Positions 33,833-43,558 of a DNA stretch of 64,000 nucleotides are shown in pieces (the first letter of the stretch is position 1; the number at the start of each line of letters is the position of its first letter). Position numbers and translations under genes: made by a program. The notes under the pieces were generated by a model. The model saw only the letters and a list, made by a program, of their open reading frames with translations. It was not told the DNA's origin and made no database searches. The stretch is from assembly GCF_013387495.1 (NCBI RefSeq), contig NZ_JABZEE010000011.1, positions 62,001-126,000 on the forward strand. The letters run 5' to 3'. Source of the DNA: Streptomyces sp. PKU-EA00015. GTDB lineage: Bacteria; Actinomycetota; Actinomycetes; Streptomycetales; Streptomycetaceae.

Positions 33833-34014
33833 AACAGAAAAGGGTACGTGCCCCGGCCGACCGGAGCGCCCCCGTTTACGGCGGCCCGCGAAGCCCCTTG
33901 CGATCTTGTGATGCAGTCCGCGGCACTTCGACCCAGCGCGCATCGTTACCATGCCTGGACGCAAGAACCAGAGAACCACCACCGGCAAGCAGACGACGAG
34001 GGACGGGCGAGCGC

Positions 34015-36366
34015 GTGGCCGAGGCGGCAGACTTCCAGGAGATGCGTACTTCTCCTGCCCGCCGGTGGCTGCGTCGCTCAGCCTCGCTGCTCACCGGCGC
34101 ACCACTCGTGGCCGGGCTGCTGTGCGGCCCCGCGGCGCCGACGGCGCATGCCGCGGAGGACGCCACCGGGTCACGGACCGTCGATGTGTCTCTCGACACG
34201 TTCACGCCGGCGACGCCGGGCGAGAAGGACAAGATCACCATCTCCGGCACGGTGATCAACGAGGGCAGGCAGACGATCACCGACGCGCACGTCGATCTGC
34301 GTGTCGGGCAGAAGCTCTTCGGCAGGACCGCCATCGATCGCGCCGCCGAGCGCACCGGCTACGACCCGGGCCTCGACGGTGCGGAGGTCGACGACAAGTA
34401 CTCGCTCGAGATCCCACGCCTCGCCTCAGGCATCAGCCATGACTTCCGGCTCTCCGTGCCGGCCGACGAACTCGACCTCGACGAGGAAGGTGGCGTCTAC
34501 CAGCTCGGCGTCTCGCTCTCGGGGCAGACCGCGAACCTGCCGTACGACCAGGTGCTGGGCATCGAGCGGACCTTCCTGCCGTGGCAGCCGGAGGCGCCGG
34601 AGAAGAAGACCCGCCTCACGTATCTGTGGCCGCTCATCTCCTCCACGCATCTCACCTCCGAGACGGGCTCCGACGAGCAGCAGACACCCGTCTTCGAGGA
34701 CGAGTCGCTGGCGGCCGAGCTGTCCACCGGCGGGCGGCTCGACCAGCTCGTCTCCCTCGGCAAGGAGCTGCCGGTCACCTGGGTCATCGATCCGGACCTG
34801 CTGGCCACCGTGGACGCCATGACCCGGAATTACCAGGTCAAGAGGGGGAACACCACGGTCCAGGGCAAGAACCAGGCCGTGGCCAAGCGCTGGCTGAGCG
34901 ATCTCCAAGCCGCGGTCCGGGACCGCAAGGTCGTCGCCCTGCCGTTCGCCGATCCCGACCTGGCCTCACTGGCGCACCGCGGCAAGTCCGTCTCCGGATC
35001 GCTCAGCCATCTCCAGCCGGCCACCGAGGTCGCCGCGACCACGGTCGAGACGGTCCTCCACGTGAACGCGTCGACCGACTTCGCCTGGCCCGTGGAGGGC
35101 GCGATCGACTCGTCGATCGTCGATGTGGCCACATCGGCCGGTGCGCACAACGTGATCGCCCGCAGCGACAGCCTCCAGGACAACCTGGGCTACACGCCCA
35201 CCGCGGCGCGGCCCATCGGCGGTGGCACGACCGCGGTCGTCGCCGACTCACGGCTCTCCAAGGCCTTCCAGGGCGACATGAGCCGGTCGGACACCTCGAC
35301 GCTCGCCGTCCAGGAGTTCCTCGCCCAGTCGCTCGCCGTGACGCACCAGGCCCCGGACAAGCAGCGCAGCATCGTCGTCGCCCCGCAACGTGTGCCCACG
35401 GCAGCCCAGGCCCAGTCCATGGCGCGAGCCCTGCATGCCCTCGGCCAGCGCTGGACCCAGCCGCTCGACCTCGTGGCGGCCGCGGACTCCAAGCCGGACG
35501 CCGACGCCAACACCAAGGTGCCCGGCACCTCCCAGTACCCGGGCAAGCTCCGTAAGCAGGAGCTGCCCGTCGAGGCCTTCCAGGACGTCCGGGGCACCCA
35601 GGAGACCCTCGACATGTTCGAGGGCATCCTCACCCTGGCGGACCGGGTGAACACGCCCTTCGGCAGGGCGATCGACCGCGAGCTGTCGGTTTCCTGGCGG
35701 GGAAACCCCGTGGCGGCCCAGCACTACCGCGACGAGGTGCGAAGCTATCTGCGGGACCTCACCGAAGAGGTCCAGCTGATCGAGAAGTCGGACGTGACCC
35801 TCTCGGGCCGGAGCGCCACGATTCCGGTCACCGTGCAGAACGAGCTGGTCCAGGGCATCGACCATCTGGTGCTCCGGCTCACGTCGCACAACCCCACGCG
35901 TCTGAACCTCGACGGCGACAAGGGCGTCACCGAGCAGCAGGTCCGGATCGACGGCGGCCACAGCCAGACGGTGAAGTTCCCCGCCTCGGCCAATGCCAAC
36001 GGCCAGGTCCAGATGACGGCGCAGCTCTACACGCAGGACGGCAAGCTGTACGGCAAAGCCATGAACTTCACGGTGAAGGTCTCCGAGATCACACCGACGG
36101 TCATGCTCGTCATCGCCGGCGGCGTTCTGCTTCTGGTCCTCGCAGGCATCAGGATGTACACCCAGCGCAGGCGCGCTGCCGCTCGCGAGGCGGCGGGCGC
36201 GGAGTCCGAGGACGTGTCGACGGACGACGACACCACCTCGGAGGAGGAAGAGAGCACGCGGGGCGACATCGACAGCCCGGATCCCGGGCAGGCGAGTGAC
36301 CCGGGACCGGACACCCGACCCGAAAGCGGCGACCCGTCGGGCGCTGGTGAGAAAGTGGACCGTTGA
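34015..36366 (+). CDS. DUF6049 family secreted, membrane-anchored protein
   Basis: A 783-residue envelope protein. It has a signal peptide at about residues 18-47 ending in THAAED, a large extracytoplasmic region with two immunoglobulin-like stretches flanking a deacetylase-like middle part, one C-terminal membrane helix (about 695-717), and a cytoplasmic acidic tail of about 65 residues. The orthologous position in Mycobacterium tuberculosis (just before mviN) is occupied by Rv3909. No enzyme activity is established. GTG 34015 is chosen; ATG 34042 is an alternative. It precedes murJ by 44 bp and is probably in the same operon. Confidence 0.88.
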   Translation: MAEAADFQEMRTSPARRWLRRSASLLTGAPLVAGLLCGPAAPTAHAAEDATGSRTVDVSLDTFTPATPGEKDKITISGTVINEGRQTITDAHVDLRVGQKLFGRTAIDRAAERTGYDPGLDGAEVDDKYSLEIPRLASGISHDFRLSVPADELDLDEEGGVYQLGVSLSGQTANLPYDQVLGIERTFLPWQPEAPEKKTRLTYLWPLISSTHLTSETGSDEQQTPVFEDESLAAELSTGGRLDQLVSLGKELPVTWVIDPDLLATVDAMTRNYQVKRGNTTVQGKNQAVAKRWLSDLQAAVRDRKVVALPFADPDLASLAHRGKSVSGSLSHLQPATEVAATTVETVLHVNASTDFAWPVEGAIDSSIVDVATSAGAHNVIARSDSLQDNLGYTPTAARPIGGGTTAVVADSRLSKAFQGDMSRSDTSTLAVQEFLAQSLAVTHQAPDKQRSIVVAPQRVPTAAQAQSMARALHALGQRWTQPLDLVAAADSKPDADANTKVPGTSQYPGKLRKQELPVEAFQDVRGTQETLDMFEGILTLADRVNTPFGRAIDRELSVSWRGNPVAAQHYRDEVRSYLRDLTEEVQLIEKSDVTLSGRSATIPVTVQNELVQGIDHLVLRLTSHNPTRLNLDGDKGVTEQQVRIDGGHSQTVKFPASANANGQVQMTAQLYTQDGKLYGKAMNFTVKVSEITPTVMLVIAGGVLLLVLAGIRMYTQRRRAAAREAAGAESEDVSTDDDTTSEEEESTRGDIDSPDPGQASDPGPDTRPESGDPSGAGEKVDR

Positions 36367-36410
36367 GCGATGTGTGGCCGGTCGGCCGGGGACGATGAGG
36401 TGGGGTAGTC

Positions 36411-38561
36411 ATGAACGCGCCGTACGACGGTGACCGTGGCCAAGGCTCGGGTGGGAACCCGGCCGGCCAGGTCCCGCCGCCGCATCAGCCCGCCCCTGAG
36501 CCCTACCAGGACCCCTACGTCCAGGACGCGTACGCTCCCGACCCCTTCCAGGCCCAGGATCTGTCGTCCCAGGACCCGGTGGCCGAAGCGCTCTACGACC
36601 GGTCTGCGCACCCTCCGCCGCCCCCCGGCACGTACCCGGAACCGCAGCCGCTCTATCAGCAGCCTCCGTCGTCCGAGTACGCCCCCGACCCCCGCGTCTG
36701 GGCACAGACGCCCCCGCCCGAGCCGGAGGGTCCCTCCCGCCACCTGCCGTACGGGGACGCCGCCGGAACCACCCAGTTCACGGGCGTGGACGACCTCGTC
36801 ACCCGCGCCGGCGACAAGGAACCGGAACCCGACGCGTTTGCTCACCTCTTCCGGGACCAGCAGGCCTCCGGCCGCCCGGCCCCGGCACCCGAACCCGCCC
36901 CGGCGGCGCCCGCACCCCCCAAGAAGCCGGCGGGGCGGGCCTCCGGTCTGCTGAAGTCCAGCGCCGTGATGGCGGCCGGCACGCTGGTCTCCCGCCTGAC
37001 CGGGTTCGTGCGCAGCCTGGTGATCACCGCCGCCCTGGGCGCCGCTCTTCTCGGTGACACGTTCACCGTCGCGTACACCCTGCCGACGATGATCTACATC
37101 CTCACCGTCGGTGGCGGACTCAACTCGGTCTTCGTGCCGCAGCTGGTGCGAGCGATGAAGAACGACGAGGACGGCGGCGAGGCCTACGCCAACCGCCTGC
37201 TCACCCTGGTGATGGTGGCGCTCGGCGCCATCGTCGCCATCGCGGTGTTCGCCGCACCGCTGCTGATCCAGCTGATGTCGGACACGATCGCCGGCGATCC
37301 GGCGGCGAACAGCGTCGCCGTCACCTTCGCCCGGTACTGCCTGCCCACGATCTTCTTCATGGGCATCCATGTCGTCATGGGCCAAATCCTCAACGCTCGC
37401 GGCCGGTTCGGCGCGATGATGTGGACCCCGGTCCTCAACAACATCGTCATGATCACGACGTTCGGCCTCTTCATCTGGGTGTACGGAACCTCGGCCGAAT
37501 CGCAGATGGGTGTGCAGACGATTCCGCCGGAGGGTGTCCGCCTGCTCGGCATCGGAACGCTCCTCGGCCTGGTCGTCCAGGCGCTGGCGATGATTCCGTA
37601 CCTGCGAGAGACCGGCTTCCGCTTCCGTCCGCGCTTCGACTGGAAGGGCCACGGTCTCGGCAAGACCGTGAAGCTGGCCAAGTGGACGGTGCTCTTCGTC
37701 CTCGCGAACCAGGCCGGTGTCCTCGTCGTCACCCAGCTCGCCACCGCGGCGGGCGAGGCCTCGGGCAAGCAGGGCGCGGGCTTCATCGCCTACACCAACG
37801 CCCAGCTCATCTGGGGCATGCCGCAGGCCATCATCACGGTCTCCGTGATGGCTGCCCTGCTGCCGCGCATCTCGCGCGCCGCCCACGACGACGACCCGGG
37901 CGCCGTGCGCGACGACATCTCACAGGGTCTGCGCAACAGCGCGGTCGCCATCGTCCCGGTCTCCTTCGCCTTCCTCGCGCTGGGCGTCCCGATGTCCACG
38001 CTGCTGTTCGCGTCCACCGGCCAGGAGGCCGCACGGGGCATGGGCTTCATCCTGATGGCCTTCGGCCTCGGCCTCATCCCCTACTCCGTTCAGTACGTCG
38101 TCCTGCGCGGCTTCTACGCCTACGAGGACACCAGGACGCCCTTCTACAACACGGTCATCGTCGCGGCTGTCAACGCCGGGGCGTCCGCCCTGTGTTATGC
38201 GCTGCTGCCCGCGCAGTGGGCGGTCGTCGGCATGGGCGCCTCCTACGGTCTCGCCTACGTGGTGGGCGTCGGGGTCGCCTGGCGGCGGCTCAAGAAGCGC
38301 CTCGGCGGCGACCTGGACGGCTCTCACGTGATGCGGACCTATGCACGCCTCTCCATGGCGTCGGCGCCGGCCGCGATCGCGGGCGGTGCGGCAGCCTTCG
38401 GCGTCATGACGGGACTGGGCAGCGGCGCGGGCGGCTCGTTGGTGGCGCTGGTCGCCGGTGGAGCCGTACTGATGGGCGTCTTCCTCGTCGCAGCGAAGAG
38501 GATGCACATCGAGGAGCTCAACGCCATGGTCGGCATGGTCCGCGGACGTCTCGGCCGCTAG
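36411..38561 (+). CDS. murJ: Lipid II flippase MurJ (MviN)
   Basis: A 716-residue MOP-superfamily flippase that moves lipid II across the membrane for wall synthesis. The first about 180 residues are a Pro/Asp/Tyr-rich, disordered cytoplasmic region. Then come some fourteen membrane segments, starting SSAVMAAGTLVSRLTGFVRS, a segment typical of MurJ. FARYCLPTIFFMGIHVVMGQ and LRGFYAYEDTRTPFYNTV are other family hallmarks. GAGGTGGGG precedes the ATG. It is followed 120 bp later by a membrane pseudokinase gene. In mycobacteria the two are fused in one protein. Confidence 0.95.
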   Translation: MNAPYDGDRGQGSGGNPAGQVPPPHQPAPEPYQDPYVQDAYAPDPFQAQDLSSQDPVAEALYDRSAHPPPPPGTYPEPQPLYQQPPSSEYAPDPRVWAQTPPPEPEGPSRHLPYGDAAGTTQFTGVDDLVTRAGDKEPEPDAFAHLFRDQQASGRPAPAPEPAPAAPAPPKKPAGRASGLLKSSAVMAAGTLVSRLTGFVRSLVITAALGAALLGDTFTVAYTLPTMIYILTVGGGLNSVFVPQLVRAMKNDEDGGEAYANRLLTLVMVALGAIVAIAVFAAPLLIQLMSDTIAGDPAANSVAVTFARYCLPTIFFMGIHVVMGQILNARGRFGAMMWTPVLNNIVMITTFGLFIWVYGTSAESQMGVQTIPPEGVRLLGIGTLLGLVVQALAMIPYLRETGFRFRPRFDWKGHGLGKTVKLAKWTVLFVLANQAGVLVVTQLATAAGEASGKQGAGFIAYTNAQLIWGMPQAIITVSVMAALLPRISRAAHDDDPGAVRDDISQGLRNSAVAIVPVSFAFLALGVPMSTLLFASTGQEAARGMGFILMAFGLGLIPYSVQYVVLRGFYAYEDTRTPFYNTVIVAAVNAGASALCYALLPAQWAVVGMGASYGLAYVVGVGVAWRRLKKRLGGDLDGSHVMRTYARLSMASAPAAIAGGAAAFGVMTGLGSGAGGSLVALVAGGAVLMGVFLVAAKRMHIEELNAMVGMVRGRLGR

Positions 38562-38681
38562 GACGGACCGGCTCTGGCACAACCTTCGTCGGACGCCGCG
38601 TGTCGTGCATAGCGTCCGACTGTGGGCACAATTGGCATGGCGTTTGGATATGGCGCAACGGATGGGGAGGCAGGAACGACG

Positions 38682-40418
38682 GTGGCGGAACGTAGCACGG
38701 CTGCCGTCGACGTGGCCGACAACGGCGGGGACGAACCGCTGACCGCGCAGGCGGGCAAGGCCACGACCGACGGGGCGGCAGAATCCCAGAAGACTGCGGA
38801 GACGACCGCACCGGAGACGGACGGCGAGGCGAAGACCGGGACGAAGGGCAAAGACCTCTCCCTGTCGACGCCTGAACTGCACAGTGGCCACAAACTCGCC
38901 AGACGCTACCGCCTGGAGGAGTGCGTCACCCGTCTGGACGGTTTCAGCAGCTGGCGTGCCGTCGACGAGAAACTGCGCCGAGCCGTCGGCGTCCACCTCC
39001 TGCCCGCGGACCATCCCAGGGCCCGTTCCGTTCTCGCTGCCGCCCGTTCATCGGCTCTCCTCGGCGATCCGCGCTTCGTCCAGGTGCTCGACGCCGTCGA
39101 GGAGAACGACCTGGTCTACGTCGTCCACGAATGGCTCCCCGACGCCGTCGAGCTGACCACGCTGCTGGCTTCCGGACCTCTCGAACCGCACGACGCGTAC
39201 CAGCTCGTCGAGCAGGTGTCGTTGGCCATGGCCGCGGCCCACCGCGAGGGGCTCGCCCATCTGCGGCTGACCCCTGGTGCGGTTCTTCGGACCTCCACCG
39301 GCCAGTACCGCATCCGTGGCCTCGCGGTGAACGCCGCGCTGCGCGGCATCTCCGCCGACCGCCCCCAGCGCACCGACACGGAGGCGATCGGCGCCCTGCT
39401 GTACGCCGCGCTCACCCAGCGCTGGCCCTACGAGAACGATGCCTACGGTCTCTCCGGGCTTCCCAAGGGCGTCGGCCTCGTCGCACCCGACCAGGTGCGT
39501 GCCGGCGTCCATCGGGGACTGTCCGAACTCGCCATGCGCGCTCTCGTCAACGACGGTGCCACCGCCTCCCGCCAGGAGCCGCCGTGCACCACGCCCGACG
39601 AACTGGCGAAGGCGGTCGCCGCGATGCCGCGCATCCGCCCGCCGGAGCCGGCCTTCACCGCGCCCCCGGAGTACCAGCGCACCACCTATCAGCAGGGCAA
39701 CTACGGGCGCACCGCCGTCCGGCCGGGCATGGGTGTCACGCAGGTGTCGCCCACACCGCCCGCCCCACTGGAGAGCCGCACGGGCAAGGCGCTGAAGTGG
39801 GCCGTGTCCGCCCTCCTCATCGCGGCCTTGGGGCTAGGAAGCTGGCAGGTGGCCGACAAGCTGCTGGGCCAGGAGCAGGGCACCCAGGAGCCCAAGACCT
39901 CGGAGACGTCCGTCACGGGCGGCGACAACGAAAAGCCCAAGGCTCCTGTCCCCCTGAGGATTCAGGCGGCCCAGGAGTACGCCCCGGACGGATCCCCCCA
40001 GAACGCGGGGAATGTGGGAGCGACGCACGACGGCGACAGCACCACCTACTGGCGGACCAAGAGCTACTTCGACGGACCGGAGTTCGCTCCGTCGGTGAAG
40101 CAGGGTGTGGGCATCGTCTTCGACCTGGGTGCGGAAAAGGACGTCTCCAGCGCGTCCATAGCGTTGCGCTACGGCGGAGATCACACCACGATCAGCCTCT
40201 ACGCAGCCGATTCCCTGTCCCCGTCCGGCCCGGTGAGCTCCATGACGCAGATCGCCTCCGGACAGACCAGCGGATCGGCACTGAAGTTGACGGCCAAGAA
40301 GCCGGTGGCGAGCCGCTATGTCCTGCTCTGGATGACCGCGATGCCGTACTCGTCGAAGGACGAGTTCAGCGGCACCGGTTACAAGCAAGGCGTCACGGAC
40401 GTCACGTTCACCGGCTGA
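38682..40418 (+). CDS. Transmembrane pseudokinase associated with MurJ
   Basis: A 578-residue protein. A kinase-like fold spans about residues 70-310 (HKLARRYRLEECVTRLDGFS starts the N-lobe). The ATP-anchoring lysine (AVGVHLL), the catalytic HRD (LAHLRLTPGAV) and DFG (RIRGLAVN) are all lost, so it should not phosphorylate. A Pro-rich linker, one membrane helix (about 370-388) and an extracytoplasmic beta-rich, discoidin/carbohydrate-binding-like domain follow (about 425-578). This matches the pseudokinase half of mycobacterial MviN, which recruits an FHA protein. GTG 38682 was chosen; GTG 38622 would add 20 residues. Confidence 0.88.
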   Translation: MAERSTAAVDVADNGGDEPLTAQAGKATTDGAAESQKTAETTAPETDGEAKTGTKGKDLSLSTPELHSGHKLARRYRLEECVTRLDGFSSWRAVDEKLRRAVGVHLLPADHPRARSVLAAARSSALLGDPRFVQVLDAVEENDLVYVVHEWLPDAVELTTLLASGPLEPHDAYQLVEQVSLAMAAAHREGLAHLRLTPGAVLRTSTGQYRIRGLAVNAALRGISADRPQRTDTEAIGALLYAALTQRWPYENDAYGLSGLPKGVGLVAPDQVRAGVHRGLSELAMRALVNDGATASRQEPPCTTPDELAKAVAAMPRIRPPEPAFTAPPEYQRTTYQQGNYGRTAVRPGMGVTQVSPTPPAPLESRTGKALKWAVSALLIAALGLGSWQVADKLLGQEQGTQEPKTSETSVTGGDNEKPKAPVPLRIQAAQEYAPDGSPQNAGNVGATHDGDSTTYWRTKSYFDGPEFAPSVKQGVGIVFDLGAEKDVSSASIALRYGGDHTTISLYAADSLSPSGPVSSMTQIASGQTSGSALKLTAKKPVASRYVLLWMTAMPYSSKDEFSGTGYKQGVTDVTFTG

Positions 40419-40442
40419 CAGAAGCGGGGAGGGGGCTCACCG

Positions 40443-41147
40443 TTGGACGACGCCACACTCGGCGACGCGAGCGACCAGGATCTGCTGGCCCGCCATGTCT
40501 CCGGTGACCCCGACGCCTTCGGCGAGCTCGTGCGGCGCCACCGCGACCGGCTGTGGGCGGTGGCGCTGCGCACGCTGGGAGACAGGGAGGAGGCTGCGGA
40601 CGCGGTCCAGGACGCTCTCGTTTCCGCCTTCCGCGCCGCGCACACCTTCCGCGGCCAGTCCGCTGTCACCACGTGGCTGCACCGCATCACCGTGAACGCC
40701 TGCCTCGACCGCGCCCGCAAGGCGGCATCCCGCAAGACCTCTCCGGTCGACGACACGGAGCGCCTGGAACAGCTGCTGGAGCCTCACGAGTCCGCCGAAG
40801 CTCCAGCCGAGCGCCAGGACCTCCATCGCCAGCTCCTGGCCGCGCTGGCCACCCTGCCACCGGACCAGCGAGCCGCGCTCGTCCTGGTGGACATGCAGGG
40901 ATACCCCGTCGCGGAAGCCGCACGGGTCCTCGACGTACCCACCGGGACGATCAAGAGCCGGTGCGCCCGGGGCCGCGCCCGGCTGCTGCCCATGCTCACC
41001 CACCTCCGTGCGGAGCGCGGGGATAACCCCGACGTCAGCGGGGGAAGGAACCGGACGCCGGGGACATCCGTCCCACCGGAGTCGGGAGCACGAGACACAG
41101 GGCCGAACGGGCCTGCGGCTGTGAAGGGTGGAGGTGGGCGCGCGTGA
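40443..41147 (+). CDS. sigM: ECF RNA polymerase sigma factor SigM
   Basis: A 234-residue ECF sigma factor. Region 2 is seen as DPDAFGELVRRHRDRLWAVA and REEAADAVQDALVSAFRAAH. Region 4 is LPPDQRAALVLVDMQGYPVA followed by EAARVLDVPTGTIKSRCARG. A disordered tail of about 50 residues follows. Position after murJ and the pseudokinase, and before an anti-sigma gene and trxB, is the same as for SigM in actinobacteria. A TTG start at 40443 with GGGAGGGGG about 8 nt upstream is the best available. It overlaps the next gene by 4 bp (GTGA). Confidence 0.93.
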   Translation: MDDATLGDASDQDLLARHVSGDPDAFGELVRRHRDRLWAVALRTLGDREEAADAVQDALVSAFRAAHTFRGQSAVTTWLHRITVNACLDRARKAASRKTSPVDDTERLEQLLEPHESAEAPAERQDLHRQLLAALATLPPDQRAALVLVDMQGYPVAEAARVLDVPTGTIKSRCARGRARLLPMLTHLRAERGDNPDVSGGRNRTPGTSVPPESGARDTGPNGPAAVKGGGGRA

Positions 41148-42043
41148 CATCCTCGACCGACAGGGCCGGCACAACACAGCACCCGGATGTCTCGGAGATC
41201 TCCGACCTCACCGAAGGTCTCCTTTCCCCCTCCCGTGCCGCTGAGATCCGCCGTCACCTCGACGACTGCTCCCTGTGCGCAGATGTCCGCAGCTCACTCG
41301 AAGAGATCCGCGGCTTGCTGGGGACGCTGCCGGGCGGCGGTCGGATGCCGGTCGACATCGCCGGCCGGATCGACGCCGCCCTCGCTGCCGAGGCGCTCCT
41401 GGCCGCCGGCGCCCCCTCCGATCCCGCGAATGTTTCACGTGAAACAGCGCCGCCCCCGTCTCCGGCTGAGGCGACCGCCCCCGCCGCCGACCGCCCCGCA
41501 GGCCACTCGCGTGCCGCGACCGGCCCCGGCCGTAACCGTCGGACCCGCCGTCGGCGTGTGGCCGTGTTCGGCGCCGTGTTCGGCGCTGCCGCCGTCGGGG
41601 TCAGCGTCATGCTCCTCCAGTCGGTGCAGACGCAATCGGGGAGCGACTCCAGCACCAAGGAGGCCAGCGTCAGCGCCGACACCGGGGAGTTCTCCGGGGC
41701 GCCCATCCAGGACCGCGTGCACACGCTGCTCGCTGCGGACACCCATGCCGAGCCGAGGATCGAGAAGGTGCCGCCGCTCGACACCGAGTCCTCCACCGTC
41801 TCGCCCAAGAGCTCACCCGAGACCTCGGTGCCGGCGTGCATCCAGCAGGGGACCGGCCGGTCCGATCGCCCCCTCGCCTTCGAGCAGGGCCGCTATGCGG
41901 GGGTCGACGCCTACCTCGTCGTGATGGCGCATCCCACCGACGAGACGCGGGTGCAGGCGTACGTCGTCGATGCCGCCTGCGTCGGCAGGGCAGCCGCCGG
42001 ACCGGGAAACCTGCTGCATTCGGAGACCTACCCTCGCAACTGA
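41144..42043 (+). CDS. Anti-sigma factor for SigM (zinc-type, membrane)
   Basis: A 299-residue protein with an N-terminal anti-sigma domain (HLDDCSLCADV, the H-x3-C-x2-C zinc-finger motif), a disordered linker, one membrane helix at about residues 137-160 (VAVFGAVFGAAAVGVSVMLL), and an extracytoplasmic domain of about 140 residues with two Cys. It should hold SigM inactive at the membrane. The 4-bp overlap with sigM implies translational coupling. A perfect parS site (41432-41445) is embedded in the linker and read as NVSRET. Confidence 0.92.
   Translation: MTSSTDRAGTTQHPDVSEISDLTEGLLSPSRAAEIRRHLDDCSLCADVRSSLEEIRGLLGTLPGGGRMPVDIAGRIDAALAAEALLAAGAPSDPANVSRETAPPPSPAEATAPAADRPAGHSRAATGPGRNRRTRRRRVAVFGAVFGAAAVGVSVMLLQSVQTQSGSDSSTKEASVSADTGEFSGAPIQDRVHTLLAADTHAEPRIEKVPPLDTESSTVSPKSSPETSVPACIQQGTGRSDRPLAFEQGRYAGVDAYLVVMAHPTDETRVQAYVVDAACVGRAAAGPGNLLHSETYPRN
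41432..41445. promoter_or_regulatory. parS: parS site inside a coding region
   Basis: Perfect GTTTCACGTGAAAC within the anti-sigma gene. It falls in the poorly constrained linker, encoding part of NVSRETA. Confidence 0.95.
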
Positions 42044-42071
42044 GACCTTGCCTGTGCCGCTCCGACGCCCC

Positions 42072-42098
42072 GGGAATGCAAGCCCCGTAGGATCCGTT
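42072..42098 (+). promoter_or_regulatory. SigR-type promoter of trxBA
   Basis: GGGAAT (42072-42077) and GTT (42096-42098) separated by 18 nt match the Streptomyces SigR consensus GGAAT-N18/19-GTT. SigR control of trxBA in S. coelicolor is established. Confidence 0.85.
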
Positions 42099-42167
42099 GG
42101 GTGGGGTGAGATCCTGTAACCCGCCCCCGTAGGCAGTAGGCAGTCTGCAGAGACGAGGAAGAAACCC

Positions 42168-43142
42168 GTGAGCGACGTCCGTAACGTGATCATCATCGGC
42201 TCCGGGCCCGCGGGCTACACGGCCGCGCTCTACACCGCGCGCGCGTCGTTGCAGCCGCTGGTGTTCGAGGGGGCCGTCACCGCCGGTGGCGCGCTGATGA
42301 ACACGACCGATGTGGAGAACTTCCCCGGCTTCCGCGACGGCATCATGGGTCCGGACCTGATGGACAACATGCGCGCCCAGGCCGAGCGCTTCGGCGCCGA
42401 GCTCGTCCCCGACGATGTCGTGGCCGTCGACCTCACCGGCGAGATCAAGACCGTCACCGACACCGCCGGAACCGTGCACCGCGCGAAGGCCGTGATCGTC
42501 ACCACCGGCTCGCAGCACCGCAAGCTGGGCCTGCCGAAGGAGGACGCCCTCTCCGGACGCGGCGTCTCCTGGTGCGCCACCTGTGACGGGTTCTTCTTCA
42601 AGGACCAGGACATCGCCGTCATCGGTGGTGGCGACACCGCCATGGAGGAGGCCACCTTCCTCTCCCGCTTCGCCAAGTCCGTCACGATCGTCCACCGCCG
42701 TGACACGCTGCGCGCCTCCAAGGCGATGCAGGAGCGCGCCTTCGCCGACCCGAAGATCTCCTTCGCCTGGGACAGCGAAGTCGCGGAGATCCACGGGGAC
42801 CAGAAGCTTTCCGGTCTGACCCTGCGCAACACCAAGACGGGTGAGACCTCGCAGCTCGCCGTCACCGGCCTGTTCATCGCCGTGGGTCACGACCCCCGTA
42901 CCGAGCTCTTCAAGGGCCAGCTCGAGCTCGACGACGAGGGCTACCTCCAGGTCGACGCGCCGTCCACGCGCACCAACCTGCCCGGTGTCTTCGGCGCCGG
43001 TGACGTCGTCGACCACACCTACCGTCAGGCCATCACGGCCGCCGGCACCGGCTGCTCCGCCGCCCTGGACGCCGAGCGCTTCCTCGCCGCCCTCTCGGAC
43101 AGCGAGAAGGTCGCCGAGCCCGAGAAGACCCCTGTGGTCTGA
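42168..43142 (+). CDS. trxB: Thioredoxin reductase
   Basis: A 324-residue low-Mr flavoprotein that uses NADPH to reduce thioredoxin. FAD site [16 protein letters not shown], redox pair [16 protein letters not shown] site [19 protein letters not shown], and the final [20 protein letters not shown] are all intact. GTG start with GAGGAAG upstream. It is paired with trxA 51 bp downstream, and both lie behind a SigR-type promoter, so the pair should be induced by thiol oxidation. Confidence 0.98.
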   Translation: MSDVRNVIIIGSGPAGYTAALYTARASLQPLVFEGAVTAGGALMNTTDVENFPGFRDGIMGPDLMDNMRAQAERFGAELVPDDVVAVDLTGEIKTVTDTAGTVHRAKAVIVTTGSQHRKLGLPKEDALSGRGVSWCATCDGFFFKDQDIAVIGGGDTAMEEATFLSRFAKSVTIVHRRDTLRASKAMQERAFADPKISFAWDSEVAEIHGDQKLSGLTLRNTKTGETSQLAVTGLFIAVGHDPRTELFKGQLELDDEGYLQVDAPSTRTNLPGVFGAGDVVDHTYRQAITAAGTGCSAALDAERFLAALSDSEKVAEPEKTPVV

Positions 43143-43193
43143 CCCTCGCACCGCACTCCCCTACACCCCGCAAAAAGAAGTAAGGAGGACGCC

Positions 43194-43526
43194 GTGGCCG
43201 GCGACCTGAAGAACGTGACCGACGACTCCTTCGAAGAGGACGTCCTCAAGAGCGACAAGCCCGTCCTGGTGGACTTCTGGGCTGCCTGGTGCGGCCCCTG
43301 CCGCCAGATCGCGCCGTCCCTCGAGGCCATCGCGGCCGAGCACGGCGACAAGATCCAGGTCGTGAAGCTCAACATCGACGAGAACCCGGCCACCGCTGCG
43401 AAGTACGGCGTCATGTCCATCCCGACGCTGAACGTCTACCAGAACGGTGAGGTCGCCAAGACCATCGTCGGGGCCAAGCCGAAGGCCGCAATCGTCCGCG
43501 ACCTCGAGAGCTTCCTCGGCGAGTAG
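43194..43526 (+). CDS. trxA: Thioredoxin
   Basis: A 110-residue thioredoxin with the active site [15 protein letters not shown] and the cis-proline segment [15 protein letters not shown]. It reduces protein disulfides in the cytoplasm and is recycled by TrxB. A strong ribosome site (AAGGAGG) precedes the GTG. It is followed by a parS site and a strong terminator. Confidence 0.98.
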   Translation: MAGDLKNVTDDSFEEDVLKSDKPVLVDFWAAWCGPCRQIAPSLEAIAAEHGDKIQVVKLNIDENPATAAKYGVMSIPTLNVYQNGEVAKTIVGAKPKAAIVRDLESFLGE

Positions 43527-43539
43527 TCGTCGCCTCGTC

Positions 43540-43553
43540 GTTTCACGTGAAAC
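43540..43553. promoter_or_regulatory. parS: parS site (ParB binding)
   Basis: Perfect GTTTCACGTGAAAC, 13 bp after the trxA stop and 5 bp before the terminator stem. Confidence 0.95.
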
Positions 43554-43558
43554 ATCGA

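Noticed and set aside
38682..40418. Kinase-like gene as an active Ser/Thr protein kinase
   Set aside because: The ATP-binding lysine, the catalytic HRD and the DFG motif are all replaced, so catalysis is not expected.
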